NCBI GenBank assembly: GCA_017416665.1
Contig: JAFQBO010000387.1
Span: 1 to 5,612 of the forward strand
DNA: 5,612 nt
Direction of reading: 5' to 3'
DNA from: Oscillospiraceae bacterium
GTDB taxonomy: Bacteria; Bacillota; Clostridia; Oscillospirales; Ruminococcaceae
Positions 1 through 4,957 of this stretch are shown one piece after another. The first letter of the stretch is position 1. Each line of letters begins with the position of its first letter. The notes beneath the pieces were generated by a model. That model saw only the letters and a program-made list of their open reading frames with translations. It was not told the origin of the DNA and did no database searches. The position numbers and the translations under genes were made by a program.

Positions 1-1
1 A

Positions 2-3000
2 ACAACAAAGAATGAACATGTTTATGCATATTCATGGGTTGTAGATGAAGACGGTGTGGCTCAGTTCACAGAAGTTGGTACAGCTAAAGGTTATGTTTGT
101 GCCTGCGGTGATATTAAGTCACACGAAACTCACAACTATGTTAAGGAAAATGGTTACCATCTCTGTGGATGTGGTGATGAACAGGCTCATGTTGATGCAG
201 ACTATACACAGAAGTACAATGCTAACGGTAAGCTCGAAGCTGTAGCAGCAGGTACAGGTGTTATCTGTGCTGATTGTGGAGCAGTTGATCCGGAACATAA
301 AACTTGTGAAGATACTTTCTGCAATACAACAGAACACAAGCATTTCTGTTATTGCGGTGAAGAAATTGCAGAACCAAAACATACTCCGATTATTGACGAG
401 GTAAACAACAAGCATATTTGTGAAGACTGTAAGCTTGATTTAAGCGATGATGAAACAAACGGTCATAAATATACACTTGTTTATGTAACATTTACTGACG
501 ACAAAACAAACGCTACACTTAATGCTGAAGCTAAGGAAGCTACTGGTGATGTTACAGGTTTAATCTGTGCATGTGGTGCAGTAAAGTCACATACACATAA
601 TTATGAATACGGTGTAAATCAGGAACACTACTGTGCATGCGGTGCTAAGGAAGCAACAGCTACACATAAGTATGTAACTGTAAATGAAAGTGGTGAAGCT
701 GTAACAGGCACAGCAACAGGCACAACATATCAGCAGTGCTCAATCTGTGGCGCACTCAAGAATCATACACACACATATAATTATGAAACAGATTGTACAT
801 GTACAAACCCACTTTGTGATGCAACAGATCATGATTACTATGTAAGTGGTACACGTCATATCTGTAACAACTGTGGTAATGTTGCAGATAACGCTGATGC
901 GGCAACACATGATTACAAGGTAGATACAGAAAATCACAAGCACGTTTGTGAATGTGGTGCTGAATCAAATGTTCATGATTTTGTAAATCATGAATGTGAA
1001 TGTGGTGCTACAAACCATACAAAGTCAAAAGACTCCAAGGAAGTTGACGGTGTAAAGGTTCACTACTGTACAGGCGACCTTGAAGATGGCAAAACAGCTT
1101 GTACTTACGTTTACACAGAAGAAGAAGATTACGGTCATACTTATGACGCTGTAACTGAAAAGTGTACAGATTGTGGCGCACTTGATCCTGATCATACACA
1201 TCTTGTGAAGATAGTTAACAGCACAGGTACATCAGATACATGCCGTTGCGGTGCAACAGTTGATCACGCTTGGGGTCTTGCAACAGAAGACTTTGATGCA
1301 AACCATCAGTGTATAAACTATGAACATAATATTGTAGTTGATTCAGAAACTGACAAGGTTACTATTACAGAAGGCGATCGTTGTGCAAAGACAGCAGCTC
1401 ATGTATTCACAACAACAGATGACGAAGGTAACAAGGTTACTCTTGATTTCTGTGAATGTGGTGCTATGAACCCAACTGTTCTTGTTAAGGCCGGTGTTCT
1501 TAATGCAACAAAGGATGCATCAGGTAATATTACTTATGCGACAGCAGTTAATCTTGAAACATTAGTTGCTACTGTTAAGACAGAATACCTTGTAAAGCTT
1601 ACAAAGGCATATGATGCAGTTGCAGCATATGATATTACAAACACAATTAACACAGACGCTATTTATACTGACATTTCAGTTGCAGCAGATGAAAAGTCAC
1701 AGGCAACAGCTCTTGCAGCAGTAGAAACATTCAAGACAGTATACGCTGACAAGGATAACAATCAGGCTGCTTCATCAGCTAAGATTGGTTTCGTTCTTGA
1801 AAAGGATGAAGATGGTATTGTAACAGTTGATCATTCAAAGCGCGGTTATGCTGCATTTGCAGATGGTTCTGTAAACACAAGCGAAGCTGTTTATGACATG
1901 GTTGGCGAAACAGTAACAATTCAGGTTAAGAACAATCCTGGTTACACATTTGCAGGTTGGTACGCTACACAGACACCTTCTGCAACAGATGAACCTCTCT
2001 CAACATCAGCAGCATATGATGTAGAAATCAAGGATGGTCACTACACATATTACGCAATGTTTAAGGAAAATGCAAAGAAGACAGTTTCATTCGGTGAAGG
2101 TATCAAGTACTTCAGTAACATTACAGCAGCTGCTGATGAATCTAACTGGACTACAGGTACAGCTGGATTCCCTGAAACACTTTCATTCCTTGCAAACGAA
2201 GAACTTGTTATCATGGCTGATGAAGATTACTTTACTGATAAGGGTATCGCAGGTATCACAGATAAGTATGGTAACATTGTTTCAAACAATGTATATGTAG
2301 ATGATAATGGTATTGTTTCTGAACCAACATCTGCAAATAAAGCTAATGCATACAAGATGATTGTTGCATATGACAATAACTTCAATGTTTCAGTATATTC
2401 AACAGATACTGGTTCACTTGGTACTACAGGTTGTTATGTACAGTTCCAGGTTGGCGGTAAGACAGTAGCTGCCAAGAAGTTTGATACAAGAGACGTAACT
2501 TCAATTCAGCCGGCTGATCCTGAAATGACAGGCTATGAATTCCTTGGCTGGTACTTCATGCATGATGAAGATCAGAAAATTCAGAAACTCAAGACTGTAA
2601 CAGAGGCAGCAGGTGTTCTCGTTCCTAAGTTCGAAAAGATCGATGATCTTACAGTAACTGTTAAGAACGGTACAATCGACTCAGATTCAGTTCAGGAAAC
2701 ATACACATACGGCGATAAGATCCTCGTAACAGCTGACCTCCAGAATGCTGCTGGTAAGTACTTCTCAGGTTGGTATGATGAAAACGGCAAGCTTCTCTCA
2801 GAAAAGAGAACTGACTACATCATCGTTACAAAGAGCATGACAATCACAGCTCAGTATACAAGAGATACAGAACTCGTTCTTGAAGCAGGCGTTGACCTCT
2901 CATACTCAAGAACATCTACAGCTCTTACACTTACAGCTACAAGATACCTCACAGACGACATGACACTTGTTGAAGTAGGTACACTTTACGCAGTAGGCGA

Positions 3001-3223
3001 AGTAACAGATCTCACAATCGAAAATACAGAACTCGGCAGAAAGACAATGTCAGCAACTGACGTTTCAGGTAAGAATGGTAACTTCAACGTTACACTTAAC
3101 CTCTCATCAGAAGCAGCTAAGACATCTGTAATCTCAGCAAGATCATACTTCATCTACGAAGATGCTGATGGTGTAAACCACACAGTTTACTCAGAAGCAG
3201 TTTACGCTGATCCTGTTAAGTAA
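2..3223 (+). CDS. Large Cys-rich, InlB-repeat-type surface or secreted protein (5' truncated by window edge)
   Basis: The frame is open from base 2 with no stop, so the gene begins upstream; the GTG at 56 is an internal codon, since coding text with the same repeat style precedes it. Numbering from that GTG as residue 1, residues 15-468 carry fifteen CxC or CxxC knuckles separated by His- and Asp/Glu-rich linkers. Residues about 476-610 are a linker, partly helical in composition. GWY motifs at 634-636, 831-833 and 905-907 mark three InlB B-repeat/Flg_new-like modules. Residues about 939-1055 form a beta-rich C-terminal domain ending VYADPVK. Such modules are known from extracellular proteins of Firmicutes, so a surface or secreted role is inferred; the signal peptide would lie outside the window. 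I see no LPxTG motif, dockerin or terminal membrane helix. The precise function is unknown. The 44-residue peptide gene follows after 25 bases, probably on the same transcript. Confidence 0.9.
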   Translation, partial: TTKNEHVYAYSWVVDEDGVAQFTEVGTAKGYVCACGDIKSHETHNYVKENGYHLCGCGDEQAHVDADYTQKYNANGKLEAVAAGTGVICADCGAVDPEHKTCEDTFCNTTEHKHFCYCGEEIAEPKHTPIIDEVNNKHICEDCKLDLSDDETNGHKYTLVYVTFTDDKTNATLNAEAKEATGDVTGLICACGAVKSHTHNYEYGVNQEHYCACGAKEATATHKYVTVNESGEAVTGTATGTTYQQCSICGALKNHTHTYNYETDCTCTNPLCDATDHDYYVSGTRHICNNCGNVADNADAATHDYKVDTENHKHVCECGAESNVHDFVNHECECGATNHTKSKDSKEVDGVKVHYCTGDLEDGKTACTYVYTEEEDYGHTYDAVTEKCTDCGALDPDHTHLVKIVNSTGTSDTCRCGATVDHAWGLATEDFDANHQCINYEHNIVVDSETDKVTITEGDRCAKTAAHVFTTTDDEGNKVTLDFCECGAMNPTVLVKAGVLNATKDASGNITYATAVNLETLVATVKTEYLVKLTKAYDAVAAYDITNTINTDAIYTDISVAADEKSQATALAAVETFKTVYADKDNNQAASSAKIGFVLEKDEDGIVTVDHSKRGYAAFADGSVNTSEAVYDMVGETVTIQVKNNPGYTFAGWYATQTPSATDEPLSTSAAYDVEIKDGHYTYYAMFKENAKKTVSFGEGIKYFSNITAAADESNWTTGTAGFPETLSFLANEELVIMADEDYFTDKGIAGITDKYGNIVSNNVYVDDNGIVSEPTSANKANAYKMIVAYDNNFNVSVYSTDTGSLGTTGCYVQFQVGGKTVAAKKFDTRDVTSIQPADPEMTGYEFLGWYFMHDEDQKIQKLKTVTEAAGVLVPKFEKIDDLTVTVKNGTIDSDSVQETYTYGDKILVTADLQNAAGKYFSGWYDENGKLLSEKRTDYIIVTKSMTITAQYTRDTELVLEAGVDLSYSRTSTALTLTATRYLTDDMTLVEVGTLYAVGEVTDLTIENTELGRKTMSATDVSGKNGNFNVTLNLSSEAAKTSVISARSYFIYEDADGVNHTVYSEAVYADPVK
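98..1462 (+). repeat. Array of CxCG/CxxCG knuckles inside the large protein
   Basis: Degenerate protein repeats carry Cys pairs at residues (GTG at 56 = 1) 15/17, 37/39, 71/74, 98/100, 122/125, 171/173, 193/195, 228/231, 247/249, 270/273, 298/300, 314/316, 370/373, 396/398 and 466/468. Most are followed by Gly and flanked by His-containing linkers such as KSHTHNY. The stretches starting GYVCACG (nt 89) and GLICACG (nt 560) are clearly related over about 35 residues, including the following KSH-HNY. At DNA level the 14-mer TGTGAATGTGGTGC occurs exactly at 947, 995 and 1451. In total 37 of the 38 cysteines of the visible protein fall here. The pattern suggests tandem metal-binding (zinc-knuckle-like) or disulfide-stabilised modules; which of these cannot be told from sequence. 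Confidence 0.85.
1904..2863 (+). repeat. Three InlB B-repeat-like (Flg_new) modules in the large protein
   Basis: Three beta-type modules share the pattern GY-F-GWY followed by a strand ending in an aromatic residue: NPGYTFAGWY ... YYAMFKEN (about 1904-2065), MTGYEFLGWY ... VPKFEKI (about 2453-2641) and AGKYFSGWY ... ITAQYTRD (about 2651-2863). This is the signature of the Listeria-Bacteroides/InlB B-repeat superfamily, which is common in secreted and surface proteins of Firmicutes. About 130 residues of unassigned, single-Cys sequence separate the first and second modules. The boundaries are approximate and were placed by eye from the GWY motifs. Confidence 0.75.
2870..3220 (+). other. C-terminal beta-rich domain of the large protein
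   Basis: The last ~117 residues (939-1055 counting the GTG at 56 as 1) alternate hydrophobic and polar residues and contain the run LVEVGTLYAV and the closing strands ISARSYFIYEDADGV and VYSEAVY. This resembles C-terminal domains that follow InlB-type repeats in clostridial extracellular proteins; I place it by resemblance only and cannot name a family with certainty. The codon usage is strikingly uniform here (only ATC for Ile, almost only TAC for Tyr), unlike the middle of the gene. Confidence 0.45.
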
Positions 3224-3231
3224 TTAATGCG

Positions 3232-3239
3232 AAGGGAGA
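3232..3239 (+). promoter_or_regulatory. Strong ribosome binding site of the 44-aa peptide
   Basis: AAGGGAGA lies 9 bases before the ATG at 3249, an optimal Shine-Dalgarno site and spacing. It lies in the 25-base gap after the stop of the large gene and is the main argument that the short frame is translated. Confidence 0.8.
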
Positions 3240-3248
3240 ATAGAAAAC

Positions 3249-3383
3249 ATGAAGAAGTTTTTTGAAGAAGCAGAACTCGAAATCGTTGAGTTCGAAAATG
3301 AAGACATCATCACAGCAAGTGGTGAAGTTGACGATAGTGATGTAGACGTACCAGGTAACGACGACGTTATTGACATCCTCTAA
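3249..3383 (+). CDS. 44-aa acidic peptide, candidate RiPP-like precursor
   Basis: ATG at 3249 with a strong upstream AAGGGAGA; TAA at 3381-3383. The peptide starts MKKFFEEAELEIVEFENEDI, continues ITASGEVDD and ends VIDIL. It has 8 Glu and 8 Asp against 2 Lys, with no Cys, Tyr, Trp, His or Arg. Glu is concentrated before the ITASG hinge (residues 21-25) and Asp after it, a bipartite layout like a leader plus core. F5-x-x-A8-x-L10 has the spacing of the YxxPxL leader motif read by PqqD-type recognition domains in lasso-peptide systems, but with two substitutions. Short Ruminococcus-type peptides with a P-E-hydrophobic stretch and an acidic D-hydrophobic-ITxSG centre are, to my recollection, common in this group. 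The gene sits between the large surface protein and a kinase-PqqD-peptidase operon. With no Cys it cannot form lanthionine or sactionine bridges. Its function is unknown; a regulatory or signalling peptide is an alternative. Confidence 0.8.
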   Translation: MKKFFEEAELEIVEFENEDIITASGEVDDSDVDVPGNDDVIDIL

Positions 3384-3401
3384 TCTAAGCTTTTAAAGCT
3401 C

Positions 3402-3435
3402 AAGGCGGACAGAGTAAAATCTGTCCGTCTTTTTT
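3402..3435 (+). terminator. Rho-independent terminator after the peptide gene
   Basis: The stem 3402-3413 pairs with 3420-3431 (core CGGACAGA / TCTGTCCG, extended outward by a G-U, a G-C and two A-U pairs) around the loop GTAAAA, followed by a T run to 3435. It lies 18 bases after the peptide stop and closes the large-gene/peptide transcript. Confidence 0.93.
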
Positions 3436-3436
3436 A

Positions 3437-3466
3437 TTGACAAATTACATGCAAATAGTATATAAT
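3437..3466 (+). promoter_or_regulatory. Sigma-A type promoter of the kinase-PqqD-peptidase operon
   Basis: A perfect -35 box TTGACA (3437-3442) and a perfect -10 box TATAAT (3461-3466) are separated by 18 bases. Initiation would fall near 3473, leaving a leader of roughly 30 bases before the TTG start at 3502. The -35 box begins one base after the T run of the preceding terminator. No operator-like inverted repeat is evident between or beside the boxes. Confidence 0.85.
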
Positions 3467-3487
3467 AGAGATAGTGAAAATAAAAAG

Positions 3488-3492
3488 AAAGG
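3488..3492 (+). promoter_or_regulatory. Ribosome binding site supporting the TTG start
   Basis: AAAGG, within AAGAAAGGCG, lies 9 bases before TTG at 3502. No ATG or GTG is correctly placed between this site and the conserved body of the protein, so the TTG start is preferred. Confidence 0.65.
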
Positions 3493-3501
3493 CGAAAAAA
3501 A

Positions 3502-4236
3502 TTGTTTAAAGGAAAATATAAAATAGCAGATAAAGTTGTTGAAATAAATTCGATTTATATTCAGGTACAGGATTTGTGTGCGGATTACAGCTGTGATGAC
3601 AATGCAGATTTCTCTGTTACCGTTTCACAGTCGGATATCGACTTTGAACGTGATAAATCAGCAGCCGAAGATATAAAAGAAGGTATTCCGACAAGGGTTT
3701 TCTCCGACAGCTATCTCGAAACTCTTGCAGTTTACCGTCAGATTACTGAGCATCTCCTCGATGATGATGTACTACTGTTTCACGGCTCGGTTATCGCCGT
3801 AGATGGCGAAGGCTTCCTCTTTACTGCAAAAAGTGGTACGGGTAAATCAACTCATACACGCCTCTGGAGAAAGTTTTTCGGCGAAAGAGCGTTTATGGTC
3901 AATGACGATAAACCGCTTATCAGACTTACTGACAATGGTGCTGTCGTTTATGGTACTCCTTGGGACGGTAAGCATCGGCTAAGTACAAATACATCTGTGC
4001 CTCTCAGGGCAATCTGCATTCTTGAACGTTCTGCGGAAAATCATATCAATAAAATTACCCGCAAGGATGCTTATGCAATGCTTATGCAGCAGACACACCG
4101 CCCGGGAAATGCTGTTAAAATGGCGAAAACACTCACTCTTATAGACAGACTCGGCGAAAATGTTTCACTTTATCGTCTGGGCTGTAATATGGATATTTCT
4201 GCGGCTGAGGTCGCATACAACGGTATGAAAGGATAA
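3502..4236 (+). CDS. HPr kinase-like P-loop protein
   Basis: This 244-aa protein resembles the catalytic half of HPr kinase/phosphorylase but lacks the separate N-terminal domain of true HprK (about 310 aa). Visible motifs are LLFHGSVIAVDG (residues 91-102), the Walker A loop AKSGTGKST (109-117), VNDDKP (133-138), which fits the acidic Walker B-like segment, GTPWDGKHRL (151-160) and QQTHRPGN (176-183). True HprK usually has KSE after the P-loop Gly; here it is KST. Homologues next to PqqD-like proteins occur in Firmicutes lasso clusters, where the paeninodin-type kinase phosphorylates a Ser of the precursor; the substrate here is unknown. It is the first gene of the operon, driven by the promoter at 3437-3466, and starts with TTG. 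The PqqD-like gene follows after 6 bases. A peptide or protein Ser/Thr kinase role is inferred; the HPrK-like fold is well supported. Confidence 0.88.
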   Translation: MFKGKYKIADKVVEINSIYIQVQDLCADYSCDDNADFSVTVSQSDIDFERDKSAAEDIKEGIPTRVFSDSYLETLAVYRQITEHLLDDDVLLFHGSVIAVDGEGFLFTAKSGTGKSTHTRLWRKFFGERAFMVNDDKPLIRLTDNGAVVYGTPWDGKHRLSTNTSVPLRAICILERSAENHINKITRKDAYAMLMQQTHRPGNAVKMAKTLTLIDRLGENVSLYRLGCNMDISAAEVAYNGMKG

Positions 4237-4242
4237 TTTATT

Positions 4243-4503
4243 ATGAAACTTAAAGATGGCTTTATTACTCACAATTCATCTGATGAACAGATTTTAATTG
4301 ATGTTACTGCAAATAATTTTTCCGGTCTTGTTAAGTGTAACCCGACAGCCGGTTTTATTGTTGATTGTCTTAAAACTGACACAACAGAACAGGAAATCCT
4401 TGAAAAATTACGCTCTGAATATGAGGGCGACGAAAAGGTGATGGCAGAAAATCTTAAAAGTATTCTCGATAAACTGAGAAATATCGGTGCTATTGATGAG
4501 TGA
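4243..4503 (+). CDS. PqqD-like protein (RiPP recognition element fold)
   Basis: This 86-aa protein has the size and pattern of the PqqD family: an N-terminal strand with D/G turn (MKLKDGFITHN), a middle strand segment (EQILIDVTAN), the helix preceded by LVKCNPTAGFIVDCL (residues 30-44), a TEQEI helix start, and a C-terminal helix ending LDKLRNIGAIDE. PqqD itself binds the PQQ precursor peptide, and related B1 proteins of lasso-peptide systems bind leader peptides to present them to modifying enzymes. By analogy this would be the peptide-binding adaptor of the operon, but no leader-binding residues can be proven by eye. The start ATG has GAAAGGA at 4227-4233, inside the end of the kinase gene. 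Its last 8 bases overlap the peptidase start, which suggests translational coupling. Confidence 0.88.
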   Translation: MKLKDGFITHNSSDEQILIDVTANNFSGLVKCNPTAGFIVDCLKTDTTEQEILEKLRSEYEGDEKVMAENLKSILDKLRNIGAIDE

Positions 4504-4948
4504 GATTAATACTTCTACTTACAAGGAACACCTTGAAAAGTACGGCACTCTTACATACAGAAATGTCGGAATCAGTATGATGCCACTCCTTAAACAGGGG
4601 CGTGATATTTTTACAGTCACTAAAAAAACATCTGAACGTTGTAAAAAATACGATGTTGTTCTGTATAAACGTCCGCCGCAGCAGTTTGTCTTGCATCGTG
4701 TTATAAAGGTGCGTGAAAACGATTATGTCATTCTGGGTGACAACTGCATAAACAAGGAATATGGCATTACGGATAACGACATAATAGGTGTTATGACTGA
4801 GTTTGTCCGTAAGGGTAAAAAAATAACCGTAAATGACAGAATTTACAGGCTTTACAGTTTTATTTGGGTAAATTTTTCGGGAGTAAGAATATTTCTGCAA
4901 AAATTAAAATTTAAGATAAAAAGTATTTTCAAAAAAAATAAATCATGA
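4496..4948 (+). CDS. S24/S26-type signal-peptidase-like protein
   Basis: Starting at ATG 4496 gives 150 aa; a GTG at 4487 would add three residues (MLL) and has a weak GAGAA site, so the start is uncertain. Motifs: GISMMPLL with candidate nucleophile Ser27 in the SMxP box, KYDVVLYKRP (51-60), VLHRVI with His67, and ILGDNC with the GDN box at 81-83. A His rather than Lys in the HRV box is the pattern of the SipW/eukaryotic S26B branch (Ser-His type). There is no N-terminal membrane helix. Instead a hydrophobic, aromatic stretch (about 116-134) precedes a Lys-rich tail, which could be a peripheral or C-terminal membrane contact. Small proteins of this type occur beside PqqD/HPrK-like genes in Firmicutes. 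It may trim the peptide partner, although proteolysis is inferred only from the motifs. The gene overlaps its upstream neighbour by 8 bases. Confidence 0.85.
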   Translation: MSEINTSTYKEHLEKYGTLTYRNVGISMMPLLKQGRDIFTVTKKTSERCKKYDVVLYKRPPQQFVLHRVIKVRENDYVILGDNCINKEYGITDNDIIGVMTEFVRKGKKITVNDRIYRLYSFIWVNFSGVRIFLQKLKFKIKSIFKKNKS

Positions 4949-4952
4949 GGTG
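4947..4952 (+). promoter_or_regulatory. Ribosome binding site of the nucleotidyltransferase-like gene
   Basis: GAGGTG, continuing as GAGGTGAT, overlaps the TGA of the peptidase gene and lies 5 bases before ATG 4958. This strong site fixes the start and argues for coupled translation. Confidence 0.75.
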
Positions 4953-4957
4953 ATAGA

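Noticed and set aside
56..58. GTG as the start codon of the large protein
   Set aside because: The same frame is open to base 2 and encodes sequence in keeping with the protein (NEHVYAYSWVVDEDG), and no ribosome binding site precedes the GTG; the true start is outside the window.
119..1199. Several Cys/His-rich minus-strand and alternate-frame open frames across the Cys-rich region
   Set aside because: They arise from the repetitive, stop-poor codon use of the large gene and show no start signals of their own.
947..1464. Exact 14-base repeats TGTGAATGTGGTGC resembling a direct-repeat array
   Set aside because: They are in frame, irregularly spaced and encode the CECGA knuckle; they reflect protein repeats, not CRISPR or a replication iteron.
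3249..3383. Peptide as a lanthipeptide, sactipeptide or AgrD-type thiolactone precursor
   Set aside because: It has no Cys, and no LanM/LanB, radical SAM or AgrB-like gene is visible in the window.
3388..3400. AGCTTT-T-AAAGCT near-palindrome just after the peptide stop
   Set aside because: The loop would be too short for the full stem and the remaining 4-bp stem is weak with no T run; the real terminator is the 12-bp hairpin at 3402-3435.
4490..4900. 136-codon open frame on the minus strand
   Set aside because: It lies entirely opposite the S26-type peptidase gene with intact motifs, has no convincing ribosome binding site and its translation resembles no family.
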